This document shows positions 12,378 to 24,440 of a stretch of 64,000 bases of DNA, piece by piece. Made by a program: the position numbers and the translations under genes. The stretch lies in NCBI RefSeq assembly GCF_954871325.1, contig NC_088776.1, positions 6,145,985 to 6,209,984 on the forward strand, in the 5' to 3' direction. The stretch is from Gordionus sp. m RMFG-2023 (Eukaryota > Nematomorpha > Gordioida > Chordodea > Parachordodidae). Within the stretch, counting starts at the first letter, position 1, and each line of letters begins with the position of its first letter. Under the pieces are notes generated by a model, which was not told the origin of the DNA, did not search any database, and was given only the letters and a program-made list of their open reading frames with translations.

Positions 12378-13742
12378 TCAATAATAATTGATTATGATTG
12401 CAAATATTTTATTAAAATTGAAAATAAAAATCAAATAATCAAGAATTTTTACACGCCAATATATTATTAATGGTTTAAAATAACTAATTTTATAAATACA
12501 ATATAGTAGAAATATTGCATACCTCCTAACCGTTGTAACTATTTTATTTGACTCCCATTTCATTCTAATTTTCAAAATATATTCGTCATTTAACTTGATA
12601 GTATAAACGCATGGCATATAAATGCCAATTTCGGGTATATATTCTTTAAGCTCGCAAATTTCCTTATTATATTTGTAAATAGTAGTCATGTCACATTTTA
12701 CTGTTATAGTAACTAAACAATTAATTGATAATAACTCGATTCCAATTATATAAATTTGAGGAATGGACTGATCGAATTCAAAATTTGACTCCTTTAGGTT
12801 TCATAACAATTTATAGAACTGTAATAATCTAATCTTTTAATTAAAATATCTATTTCGGAATCATGAAAAAGTTTGCGTTTACGAACTAATTGTGTAATAT
12901 CTAAGCCATTGAAGTATAAAATATATTCTGAAATAAGATCGAATTTGTTCTTAGATAATTTATAAACTTTATTGCTTGTTTTATCAGGAATTTGGCATTT
13001 AATACATTCATTTTTCGCCCATTTTATAAGAAATTGGAAAATATTTTGTTTTGGGCTGTGTTTTCTATCATTAAAAAATGTGATAAATTTCTGTATTATA
13101 TTTATAGGTTTAGGAATTTAGTTGAATTAAATATATACCTTTCACTTAGTTTAAGATACTAAAAATTGATATTATCATCAGATATATTTCATGCTAACAT
13201 ATACCTTGAAACAATTTTGGATATTTCTTTCTGAAGAAATTGCTGATGCTAAATATAATTTCAAAGCCCGAAATGGATCATTTGCTTCTTTATTCATTTC
13301 TTCGACACATTTTGAGATTGTCTTTCAGCCTATACTTTTTTGCTCCATATAAAATTTCCAAAAGTATATCTGTATCCATATCTATAAAATCAATTTTATC
13401 CGTATATATATTCCTTGGCGCGATAGGTAAAATAATTATTGTATAATTGAGATACTATTTATGTCAAAGATTTACTTCAAGATAATCTCAAAAGCTTTAT
13501 TTCAGATCCTCAACAAGTACACAATTATCCTTGAACTCTACACTCCCAAAAAACATAGTGTAAAACATTTCACTTGTATATGACAAAATATTTTTATGAG
13601 CGTATAATATGCTCTTTTCAACCTTAAACGAATAATTTGGAGGAAGGAAATATAAGCTTTAATATAACCTGGATTCTAACATCTGACATTTAGGAATTAT
13701 TATATAAACTTCCACCTGTTTTTGTGAGAATACTCATTTCTT
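12378..13742 (-). pseudogene. Broken BTB-BACK(-PHR) protein gene, BTBD6-like
   Basis: Read on the minus strand in order. (1) BTB first half: SLYNN, SDVRIQ, an apparent 46-bp intron (13623-13668, GT..AG), then SILYAHKNILSYTSEMFYTM and FFGSVE. (2) BTB second half near 13240-13446: NIYTDKIDF, then ILLEILYGAKKYRLK. (3) BACK region, 12794-13090: FLIKWAKNECIKCQIPDK and further helices ending YYSS. (4) A shifted frame, 12378-12784, with QIYIIGIELLSI, which could be the start of a PHR domain. BTBD3/6-type proteins have this order and act as Cullin-3 adaptor-like proteins, so it is probably a captured or duplicated host gene. Stops and frameshifts between the blocks mean it is not functional as read. 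The retained short intron argues against a retrocopy. Its first part is duplicated inverted at 13938-14222. Confidence 0.72.
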
Positions 13743-14222
13743 ATTTTAGCGATAAACTTCACCTGCCGGCCTATGTTCTGCAATCGACATCCATCCATTT
13801 ATTAATATAATCCGGCATCTATGGGATAAAAATATATTATTTGTATTCAGTGAAGAGAAAGAAATAAATTGATAATATTATTTTCTTACACTTCTTAACT
13901 TAAAATTAAAAAATTATTTCTTTTTATTCCGAAAATTATGGAAAGTTTTGAAGAAATGAGTATTCACACAAAAATAGGTGGAAGTTTATATAATAATTTC
14001 TATATGTCAGATGTTAGATTCGAGTTTTATTAAAACTTATATTTCCTACCTCCAAATTATTCGTTTAAGGTTGAAAAGAGCATATTATACGCTCATAAAA
14101 ATATTTTGTCATAGACAAGTGAAATGTTTTACACTATGTTTTTTGGGAGTGTAGAGGTAAAGGAAATATGTGTACTTGTGGATCTGACAATGCTTTTGAA
14201 TCATGAAGTAAATCTTTGATAT
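13461..14222. repeat. Inverted repeat of BTB sequence, ~280-bp arms
   Basis: Arms 13461-13742 and 13954-14222 flank about 210 bp of single-copy DNA. Both arms are BTB coding sequence plus the short intron. This is separate from the giant inverted repeat, whose right arm begins about 70 bp further on. Confidence 0.9.
13938..14222 (+). pseudogene. Inverted duplicate of the BTB N-terminal exons
   Basis: Starts at an ATG (MESFEEMSIHTKIGGS), then YMSDVRFEF, and after a shift AHKNILS, SEMFYTMFFGSVEV. It is the reverse complement of 13461-13742 with about 10% change. The donor of the short intron seen in the other copy (cag|gttatat) has become gagttttat here, so this copy could not splice there. 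It includes upstream codons (MESFEE) that have diverged in the other copy. It carries in-frame stops and is a dead fragment. Confidence 0.75.
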
Positions 14223-14294
14223 AAATATGAATAATATATGATTTTTATGCATAAGAAATCTTCAAATGATGGAAAATAAGAAAATTTTACCTTA

Positions 14295-14950
14295 ATAATA
14301 TGACCCACCCGCCTATGGAATTAAATTTATTTTAACATTTCTGTTATCTCTATATAATTAATGTTAAATGCAAAATATATTTGTAATATAATATTTTAAT
14401 AATTTGAGATAATTTTTCAGGTTTATAGATATTAATTTATATTTAAATACACATAGTGTACAAGATAAATAACAGGCGAATTAAGAAATTTAGAAATATT
14501 GAGATTCTTTAGCCATGGCATACTACCCACTAATATTTTCTTAGGAGAAAATATGACATTTTAATATGTTATTAGAATGATCGCTAAAAAAATTTAGAGG
14601 AAATTGATATATGAATCTAAGCGTAATTCGGATCTAGTTACCCGAGCTTCGAATAAGACAAAAGGATTTATGGTATAACTCATTTTCATTTTAAAATTAT
14701 GACACAAAATATATATTTTATAAAATGCATTCATAAAAGCCTGTTATCAAAAAATCGTATGGAGTTAAAGAGGTTCCCAGCATGATGATCAAAACAACTT
14801 ATGAAATATTTCACTATATTAGTTTTGTAATTTTTTGGAAATTAATGAATGTATTTTTTGTAAATTTATGAATTAAATTAATTATTTATAATAAATATAT
14901 ATATATTTAAAATATAATTGGTCAATAATTATGTTATTTTCCAAATATAT
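14295..14950. repeat. Unique inner part of right inverted-repeat arm
   Basis: Reverse complement of roughly 1420-2065. Homology starts at aatatgacccacccgcc and runs outward to the satellite. It is shorter than the left counterpart; sequence equivalent to about 1096-1410 seems to be missing on this side. Confidence 0.9.
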
Positions 14951-17900
14951 ATTTTGTAGTTTAGTCATTATAATTTAACATTAACAACCGCAATTCGTAG
15001 ATTAGTCATTATAATTTAACATTATATAACGGCAATTCGCAGTTTAGTCATTTTATTTTAACATCATATACTGTTTAGACAATTTAATTTAACATTAAAT
15101 ACGGCAATTCGTAGTTTACTCATTATAATATAACATTAACAACCGCAATTCGTAGTTTAGTCAATATAATTAAACATTTAATACGGCAACTCGCAGTTTA
15201 GTCATTTTAATTTAACATCATATACGGCAATTCGCAGTTTAGTCATTTAAAATTAACATCATATACTGTTTAGACAATTTAATTTAACATTATACGGCAA
15301 TTCTTAGTTTACTTAATTTAATTTAACATTAACAACCGCAATTCGTAGTTTACTCATTTTAATTTAACATTAAATATGACAATTCGCAGTTTAGTCATTT
15401 TAAATTAACATCATATACTGTTTAGACAATTTAACATTAATTACGGCAATTCGTAGTTTAATCATTTTAATATAACAGCAATACGTTGTAAAGTCATTTT
15501 ATTTTAACATCATATACTGTTTAGACAATTTAATTTAACATTAACAACCGCAATTCGTAGTTTAGTCATTTTAATTTAACATTAAATATGGCAATTCGCA
15601 GTTTAGTCATTTTAATTTAGCATCATATACACTTTAGAAAATTTAATTTAACATTAATTACGTCAATTCGTAGTTTAGTCATTTTAATTTAACATTATAT
15701 ACGGCAATTCGCAGTTTAGTCATTTTAATTTAACATCATATACTGTATAGAAAATTTAATTTAACATTAATTACGGCAATTCGTAATTTAGTCATTTTAA
15801 TTTAACATCATATACTGTTTAGAAAATTTAATTTAACATTAAATTTGGCAATTCGTAGTTTACTCATTATAATTTAACATTAACAACCGCAATTCGTAGT
15901 TTAGTCATTATATTTAAACATTAAATACGGCAATTCGCAGTTTAGTCATTGTTTAGAAAATTTAATTTAACATTTTATACGGCAATTCGTAGTTTAGTCA
16001 TTATAATATAACATTAACAACCGCAATTCGATGCTTAGTCATTATAATTAAACATTAACACCCGCAATTCGTAGTTTAGTAATTTTAATTTAACATTAAT
16101 TACCGCAATTCGTAGTTTATTGATTATAATTTAACATTAAATATGGCAATTCGTAGTTTAGTCAATTTAATTTTACCTCATATACGGCAATTGGTAGTTT
16201 AGTGATTTTAATTTAACATTAAATATGGCAATTCGTAGTTTACTGATTATAATTTAACATTAACAACCGCAATTCGTAGTTTAGTCATTTTAATTTAATA
16301 TAAAATACGGCAATTCGTAGTTTAGTGATTTTAATTTAACATAAAATACGGCAATTCGCAGTTTAGTCATTTTAATTTAACATCATATACGGCAATTCGT
16401 AGTTTAGTCATGTTAATTTTACCTTATATACAGCAATTCGTAGTTATTTCATTTTATTTAATCATTATATACGGCCGTAGTTTACTAATTTTAATTTATC
16501 ATTAAATACGGCAATTCGCAGTTTTGTCATTTTATTTTAACAGTAAATACCGCAATTCGTAGTTTAGTCATTTTAATTTAACATTAAATATAACAATTCG
16601 TAGTTTACTGATTATAATTTAATATTAACAACCGCAATTCGTAGTTTAGTCATTTTTACTTAACATAAAATACGGCAATTCGCAGTTTAGTCATTTTAAT
16701 TTAACATCATATACTGTTTAGAAAATTTAATTTAACATTAATTACGGCAATTCGTAGTTTAGTCATTTTAAACATTAAATACGGCAATTCGCAGTTTAGT
16801 CATTTTAATCTAACATGATAAACTGTTTAGAAATTTTAATTTAACATTAAATTTGGCAATTCGTAGTTTAGTCATTATAATTAAACATTAAATACGGCAA
16901 TTCGCAGTTTAGTCATTGTTTAGAAAATTTAATTTAACATTTTATACAGCAATTCGTAGTTTAGTCATTATAATATAACATTAACAACCGCAATTCGATG
17001 TTTAGTCATTATAATTAAACAATAACACCCACAATTCGTAGTTTAGTAATTTTAATTTAACATTAATTACCGCAATTCGTAGTTTATTCATTATAATTTA
17101 ACATTAAATATGGCAATTCGTAGTTTAGTCATTTTAATCTTACCTTATATACGGCAATTCGTAGTTTATTCATTTTAATTTAATCATTAAATATGGCAAT
17201 TCGTAGTTTACTAATTATAATTTAACATTAACAACCTTCGTAGTTTAGTCATTTTAATTTAACATAAAATACGGCAATTCGCAGTTTAGTCATTTTAATT
17301 TAACATCATATACGGCAATTCGTAGTTTAGTCATTTTAATTTAACATTATATACGGCAATTCGCAGTTTAGTCATTTTAATTTAACATGATAAGCTGTTT
17401 AGAAAATTTAATTTAACATTAAATTTAACAATTCGTAGTTTAGTCATTATAATAAAACATTAAATACGGCAATTCGCAGTTTAGTCATTGTTTAGAAAAT
17501 ATAATTTAACATTTTATACAGCAATTCGTAGTTTAGTCATTATAATATAACATTAACAACCGCAATTCGATGTTTAGTCATTATAATTAAACAATAACAC
17601 CCGCAATTCGTAGTTTAGTAATTTTAATTTAACATTAATTACCGCAATTCGTAGTTTCTTCATTATAATTTAACATTAAATATGGCAATTCGTAGTTTAG
17701 TCATTTTAATCTTACCTTATATACGGCAATTCGAGTGCAACCATTCAGCTCGAGTTTATTCATTTTATTTAATCATTATATACGGCCGTAGTTTACTAAT
17801 TTTAATTTATCATTAAATACGGCAATTCGCAGTTTAGTCATTTTTTTTAACATTAAATGCCGCAATTCGCAGTTTAGTCATTTTAATTTTACATAAAATA

Positions 17901-18680
17901 CGGCAATTCGTACTTTAGTCATTTTAATTTAACATTATATACGGCAATTCGCAGTTTAGTCATTTTAATTTAACATGATAAAGAAATTTAATTTAATATT
18001 AAATTTGGCAATTCGTAGTTTAGTCATTATAATTAAACATTAAATACGGCAATTCGCAGTTTAGTCATTGTTTAGAAAATTTAATTTAACATTTTATACA
18101 GCAATTCGTAGATTAGTCATTATAATATATCATTAACAACCGCAATTCGATGTTTATTCATTATAATTAAACAATAACACCCGCAATTCGTAGTTTAGTA
18201 ATTTTTAAACATTAATTACCGCAATTCGTAGTTTCTTCATTATAATTTAACATTAAATATGGCAATTCGTAGTTTACTAATTATAATTTAACATTAACAA
18301 CCGCAATTCGTAGTTTAGTCATTTTAATTTAACATAAATTATGGCAATTCGCAGTTTAGTCATTTTAATTTAACATTATATTCGTAGTTTATTCATTTTT
18401 TTTAATCATTATATACGGCAATTCGTAGTTTACTAATCTTAATATATCATTAAATACGGCAATTCGCAGTTTAGTCATTTTAATTTTACATAAAATACGG
18501 CAATTCGTAGTTTATTCTATTTATAACATTATATACGGCAATTCGTAGTTTAGTCACCCAATTTTCCATGATTTTTTTATCTAAATTTAAGATTAATTTA
18601 CGCAATTCGTAGTTTAGTCATGGCAATTCCCAATTTACCTGGCAATTCGTAGTTTATAGCAATTCGTTCTTTAGTCATGC
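14951..18680 (-). repeat. 41-bp satellite array, right arm, with higher-order repeats
   Basis: About 3.7 kb, near 90 units, of the same satellite as 1-1095 but in reverse orientation (agtttagtcattttaattt, then aacattaaatacggcaattcg). From about 15930 a multi-unit block recurs. A marker variant, ccgcaattcgatg, lies at about 16020, 16987, 17559 and 18139, giving steps near 970, 570 and 580 bp. One unit near 17735 is interrupted by gtgcaaccattcagctcgag. The array frays into fragments between 18545 and 18680. Confidence 0.93.
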
Positions 18681-19090
18681 CCAAAAGTATTCATATTCAT
18701 AGACATTTTCAAATTTATTTATTTTCATACAACCCAACTAAATTAATAAAAGTTCATCTATCTAAATTTGAATACCACAAAAATAATAATGGCTCATCTA
18801 AATATCTATTTGGTATTTGCATACAACAATAGATACTGGAATTGTTATACTATATGGAAATGATTATGATCAAACTAAATTAAAGAGAATTATAAAACAT
18901 TATATTCATTGAATTCTAATTATTATATCAGATTGGATACATAAAGTATAAAAATATTTATAAAATAAAGATATTGTAAAAAAAAAAAAATTGATAAAGA
19001 GACAATAAATAAATTATTTTCACTTTCACATATATAATGAATTGTTTTATAAAAAGTAAATTAATAAAAACTTTTGATAAAAATTTAATA
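18681..19090. other. AT-rich spacer, nothing recognised
   Basis: Sequence between the satellite array and the foldback element. No gene, repeat family or RNA is supported. Confidence 0.6.
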
Positions 19091-20945
19091 TATATCCATA
19101 AGAGGGCGTTTAAATACATAAATATGAAAATATCTTCTTAAGAAACCAAAATAATTATTGGAAGGCGCTTTTTTTATATTTAGGTGTAAATACTGGAAAA
19201 CCTAAAAAAAAATTTAAAAATATATGTTTATTTGACATTTAATTAATGAATAGGTTTAGAATCGAAAAATAATAGAAAACTTGTAAGGCACATATTGCTG
19301 GCGTTATTTATCCAAATATCTTCATTTTTGGTTTATACTTGTGTATTAGCATGTTAAGTATTATCCTAAAAAATATTTTGAAAATACTATGATTTGACCA
19401 AATGCCGAACACAAAACCGACCACTTATTAAATATTCGATTGATCAAATTTGATAGTAATATTAATTTAAAAATGTTCATTTTTGTTTTATTTATCTATA
19501 AATACGTGTAAAGCATTGTCCCAAAAAATATTTTAAAATATCATGATTTGACTGATAAAAGGTTATTAATCCAAATTAGATAAAAAGTTAAAATATAACC
19601 TTGTGCTTGCCTATTTATATGCATGGAACTTTATTTCTGCTCATCCGAGGAGAGTACCCCTAATAGATTTCCGACCCTAAGACAAGGGAAGTCATCAATC
19701 ATATAGAGGGGTTTTCAGCGCTGTAAAAAATTAAGTATTTGGGGTTGGCGGTCTATTACCCCCTAATATAGGTGTTTAATTAACAAAAATATGTGTACTA
19801 ATTATCAATTTATGATTGGTATAAAATGTATTATTGCCAAAGGCTATAAAGTATTAAAGTGTACGTTATTGCGGGGGAGGTAAGGCAAGTTCCTCGGGGT
19901 CAGGGAGCGTATCTCTTTGGCCAAGAGTTCATCCGATCTGACCGTATTCTTGCCTTCGGTTAGGTTAACCTTTCGTTGAATAAATCAAAAATGAACTTTT
20001 CAATTAATATTACTATCAAATTTGATAGAATATTTAGTAAGTGGTAGGTTTTGAGCTGGGCATTCGGTCAAATCATAATATTTTAAAATATTTTTTAGGA
20101 TAATGTTTAACACATTAATGTACACGTATAAACCAAAAGTAACAAATTTTCCGTGGATAAGCGCCAACAATCCAGTTTTTCTGTTTCAATTCGGTTATCG
20201 GTCAAATCACGATATTTTTTAAATATTTTTTGGGATAATGTTTTACACGTATTTATAGATATATAACCCCAAAATCATTTTTCAATTAATATTACTAATA
20301 AATCTGGTAAATCGAATATTTAGTAAGTGGCCGGTTTTGAGCTCGGCATTTGGTCAAATCATGATATTTCCAATCAGGATAATGCTTAACACCTAAATGT
20401 ACACGTATTAGCCAAAAATTAAGAATTTTTGATGGATAACGCCAGCAATGCAGTATTTAGCCATTGGGCCGGTTTCAAATCGGTTATAAGTCAAAAATCA
20501 TGATATTTTTTAAATATTTTTTAGGATAATGTTTTACATATATTCATATTAGATAATTAAACCAAAAATGAACATTTTTCAATTAATATTACTATCAAAT
20601 TTGATTGATCGAATATTTAATAAGTGGTCGGTTTTGTGCTCGGCACTTGGTCAAATCATGATATTTTTAAAATATTTTTTAGGATAATGCTTAACACGTA
20701 TATTAACCAAAAATGAAGAGATTTTGATAAATAACGCCAGCAATATGTCCCTTACAAGTTTTCTATTATTTTTCGATTCTAAACCTATTCATAAATTAAT
20801 CACAGAAACCTATATTTTTTTTAAAATTTTTGGGTTTTTACATGTATACATCCAAATATTAAAAAAAGCAATAATTATTCTGGTTTCCTAAGAAGATTTT
20901 CATATTTATATATTTAACGCCCTCTTATGGATATATATTTGTTAA
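19091..20945. mobile_element. Foldback element with internal ~290-bp tandem repeats
   Basis: Outer sequences (tatatccataagagggcg and its complement) begin arms at 19091-19600 and 20456-20945 that are inverted copies. Within the arms a ~290-bp unit containing tgctggcgttat, aaaaccgaccacttattaa and a tatcatgatttgacc-like word occurs once in the left arm and about three times in tandem (minus orientation) at about 19985-20745. The middle, 19600-19985, is single copy and GC-richer. It holds no transposase, so the element is non-autonomous. Long arms with internal tandem repeats fit Foldback-type elements. Confidence 0.85.
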
Positions 20946-21363
20946 ATTTTAAAAATGAAAAATATAATTTGAGTTGTTAAAAGCTAGTAAAAAAATATTT
21001 TTCCAATAATATTAAATAAAGATAGAATTTTGATAAATTTTACATACAAATACTTGAATATTAATTTTATGTAATCTCTAATTTATATTATGAGTATAGA
21101 TTAAAAAAAATTGTGACAAAATTTTTCATACAATTACCTCATTTCAAACTTAATTTTGTGTAATCTTTATTTAATTTATCAACAAGTAGATTGTTGTATG
21201 CCATGGTATTTCTTTAGTTAAATAATAATAAACTTGAGAAAAAATTTTTAAATTATTTACATTATATGTTAATGAAACATCTTTATTAATTTTAAAATAC
21301 TTTAAAGTAAGAATTTAACTTATACATTAGAATGATATTTATTTAAGTGTGTATAGTTTACAA
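20946..21363. other. AT-rich spacer, possible 5' remnant of the pogo element
   Basis: No N-terminal helix-turn-helix of a pogo transposase is recognisable. Short words such as ttttacatacaaatac near 21035 recur loosely at 21120 and 23590, which could be decayed sub-terminal repeats of the element at 21364-22705. Confidence 0.35.
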
Positions 21364-22705
21364 GTACCAAAATCTTGGGAAATAACTCAATCAGCTGGTG
21401 AAGACTGGTTTGGAGCATTTATTAAAAGAAATCCAGCTATTTCTTTGAGAACACCAGAGGCTTCAAGTATAGCCAGGGCTACCAATTTCAATAAATGGTT
21501 GATTTATTTTTTAATAATTTGACTGTCACAAGGGAAAATAACTTTCTACCATGTGATATATATAATATGATGAAACTGGTAAATTAAAATATATATGATA
21601 GCAAATCTTTAATATTTTCATAGGATTCAACGGCCTAATAAAGTTATTGCAAGGAAAGGCAAAACAGGTTGGGGCAATTACTACATCAGAACGTGGTACA
21701 CTTATGACCTTGGCAATTGCTGTCAATGCTCTAGGAAATTCTATTCCACCTATGTTTATATATCCCAGGAAAAAATTTTATGATCATTATTTAAGAGATG
21801 GCCCTGTAGGATGCATTGGCGTGTCCAATGGTTCTGGATGGATACTGGCTGAAGGTTTTATATATTTTTTAAATCATTTTATAAAATACACTAAGCCCAG
21901 TCAAGATAAAAAAGTTTTGCTTATATATGATAATCATAAATCTCACCAATCTATTGAAGTCATTGAGCTGTGCTCTGACAGTGGTATAGTTCTATTGACT
22001 CTCCCTCCCCATTGCACTCACAAACTCCAACCATTGGATAGAACTGTTTTTGGACCTCTAAAAAAATATTACAACAGTGCCTTGGATGCTTGGATGAGAA
22101 TGCATCCAGGGAAAAGTTTTATTATATATGACATACCTGGAGTAGTAAAGGATGTCCTTCCAAAAGCCACCTCAGCTTCAAATATCCAAATGGGTTTTGA
22201 ATCCTCAGGTATATGGCCCCTAAATCCTTTAATTTTTAATTACGAAAATTCTAATCCTTTATATTATAATAATAATAACGATCCTGATGAGAATTTAAAT
22301 TTATCTGAAATTATTTCGCAACCATCTCTCAGTGATAGTCCTGTTCCATCATCTTCTCACTTGGAAAAAGATTTTGCTCCAGAAATTTAGTCCCCATCCA
22401 ACAATATTTAAAAAAACAACACGTAATCAAATGACTTCAGCCATTTTAACCTCTTCACCTTACAAAAAAATAAGATCTAGGGCTAATAATCTGGAAAAAA
22501 AAATCAAACCAATAATAAAAAAAGTAAAAAAAGTTTAAATATGAATGCTGGCAAAAAATGATTTTGTTTAGTGTGCCACAAAAACTATCAAACTCACCAC
22601 CATAATGAAGATTGGTTCCAATGCCGTAATTGTCATTTATGGGCACATGGATCATGTTGTGATTTTAATCCATTTTTTATATGTAATAAATGTGTTGTAT
22701 GTTAA
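21364..22705 (+). pseudogene. pogo/Tigger transposase with C-terminal PHD-like finger, broken
   Basis: The first block starts [19 protein letters not shown] and ends [10 protein letters not shown], the usual second DNA-binding (CENPB-type) part. After a frameshift comes [15 protein letters not shown]; the first catalytic Asp (expected as MDETG) sits at another frameshift. An intron-like gap (gtaaat..catag, near 21579-21623) precedes RPNKVIARKGK. The main open frame, 21647-22390, starts at TTG, not ATG. It contains AITTSERGTL, LIYDNHKSHQS (second Asp) and PPHCTHKLQPLDRTVFGPL (third Asp). After another shift a basic tail (SPYKKIRSRANNLEKKIKP) leads to CLVCHKNY and FQCRNCHLWAHGSCC (22565-22705), a Cys/His zinc-finger spacing of PHD type. 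The N-terminal HTH is missing. At least four frame breaks mean it is dead. Similar fused proteins are common in aphids and Hydra. Confidence 0.9.
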
Positions 22706-24076
22706 TATTATATGTTTGTTATGATTTTTGTATGAAAAAAATGAATAAAATGCTTAGAAAATGATAGTCTAAAACATGCCCCACAAAAGGATAATACGTT
22801 CCCCGTCTCTTTTTCATGACTCAAAAATTTTCATTTTTTTTAAATTTAAATTTAAAAAATGTATAATATTTTTTTATTAGATATTAATTTCTACCGTAGA
22901 TAATTATATAAAGAATAAAATAACATCAAAATTATTTCGAGAAATTATTTATCCTCCTTTTCACAGCCTCTCAATTTTTTATGGACAATATAACCCCGGT
23001 CTCCCCTACATACTTGTAATTTTAATATTTGTAATTTTTATGAATTTTTATTATAAATCGACGAGGGTTAAATATTAATTTGAATATGTAGTCAAGGAAA
23101 TTATTTTTTTTATAGACTGGTAATTTTAATTATGTTTATGAATACTTGTAATTTTCATTATTTTTTTTATGAATCATTATACTGGTAATTTTTGCATATT
23201 AAAAAGATGTATATAAATGGAAAAATTTTAAATAAAATCAGTACGTAGTTTTTTTGTATTGAGAAAGTTATTTTAAATTGAAGAAATTTGAGTTGTTACG
23301 GTCTCTACTACAACCTTCGACAAGTTAATTACAATTCATATAAGGGATTGTAACATTCGTAAGATTATTAACCGAAATTATTAAATATTTATATATTAAT
23401 TTTATTTAATACTAGGTTCCTTATTTGTATTAAGTCTCTCCCACTAGCTTCGACAAATAAATTACAATCCTATATTAGGAGTGGTAGGTAACATAGATCA
23501 ATAAAAATTTGTGATAAATTTTATAAATTAATTTCTATTCAAATTCAGTTTTCATGTCGTTATTTAATGAGCAAGTAAAAATTGTTAAATTTTACATACA
23601 AATTCAATTTCAATATTTATATCGTTATTTAAGTATTACACATGAAGACTACGTTAACAATATTACAAAATAATAAAAAAATACTTTGATGTTAAAATAA
23701 TTTGGGGAAAGAATAGAAATATTTTACCATTAAATTTAAGAAAAAGAGGGAAATATAAGATAATATAGGGTAGGCCATGCAATGCACATGAAGCATAATT
23801 ACATCGTTATATTCAAATAACGCAAAATTGGCAGAGAAATAACTTCGGTAAAAATAAATATTTTTTAATCTAGTTTTTATTTTTATATAAATCGGGAAAA
23901 AATAAGTTATTATCCACTTCTAACTCAAAAAATTTTTTTTAATTTTAAGTGAAGCACTCCAATTCTAAATGGACGATTTAAAATATGTTAAGTAATTAAA
24001 AAATAAAAATAAATTTTTAAACAAAGTTTAGATATGTTTTCCATTCCAGGTATATATATTAACATAATTTGAAATT
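22706..24076. other. AT-rich DNA with a ~140-bp direct repeat
   Basis: No gene seen. Two related segments, 23306-23349 and 23448-23490, share ttcgacaa, then ttaattacaat and a following taag/taggag; they are about 140 bp apart. Near 22990-23175 aatttttatgaa-type words recur. An aataaa at 22742 could serve the pogo element. Confidence 0.5.
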
Positions 24077-24440
24077 AGAGATCTGCAAATTACGACCCGG
24101 CTCGAGCCCGGTTTGGCCCGAACGGGTTTCGGGTCGGGTTATTAAAAAATAATTTCGGTTCGGGTTGTGTTGTGTTGGGTTGAGCTTTATATTTTTTTAA
24201 TAAAATTCAGACTGGGTAGGATTTAAATTTTTGAATTCAAATAAATTGATATTTTTTAAAATTCTTACAAGAAAGCGCTAATATATTTTATTTGCAGAAT
24301 ATTTTTTTTTATAATTAAAAAAATATAATTAATCTTTTGATAAAATAAATTCGAGCCGGGCGGACAAATAATTTTTATTTCGGGTCGGTTTCGAAATATT
24401 TATATTATAACTAAAACGAGGGATGTAAATATTACACATG
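24077..24440 (+). mobile_element. Decayed element with terminus agagatctgcaaa and (g)gcccg-rich end
   Basis: Begins agagatctgcaaattacgac, followed by ggctcgagcccggtttggc and further alternating ccgg/gggtcggg words. It ends near cgggtcggtttcg. Related ends occur at 31287 and 62934, and in reverse near 27225-27250. The GC-rich terminal words stand out sharply from the AT-rich surroundings. No transposase is present and no target duplication is visible, so family assignment stays open (hAT-like at best). Confidence 0.5.

Larger units (their letters stand above)
1..18680. mobile_element. Giant inverted-repeat element with satellite-filled arms (left end cut by window)
   Basis: Sequence 1-2065 recurs in reverse complement at 14295-18680. 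The unique part of the arm (1096-2065 against 14295-14950) matches almost base for base over long runs, including the segment around gaagctcgggtaactagatc. The outer part of both arms is the same 41-bp satellite in opposite orientation. The interior of about 12.2 kb carries a Mutator-like transposase fragment, a BTB-BACK pseudogene, a recent palindrome and older repeats. Long inverted ends with tandem repeats are known for some MULE and Foldback elements, so a giant MULE-like element is the preferred reading. An inverted duplication of ordinary genomic sequence is the alternative. The true left end lies outside the window, so no target duplication can be tested. Confidence 0.6.

Noticed and set aside
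1-18680. Polinton/Maverick reading of the giant inverted repeat
   Set aside because: No DNA polymerase B, integrase, protease, ATPase or capsid frame is recognisable in the interior, and the arms are far longer and satellite-rich.
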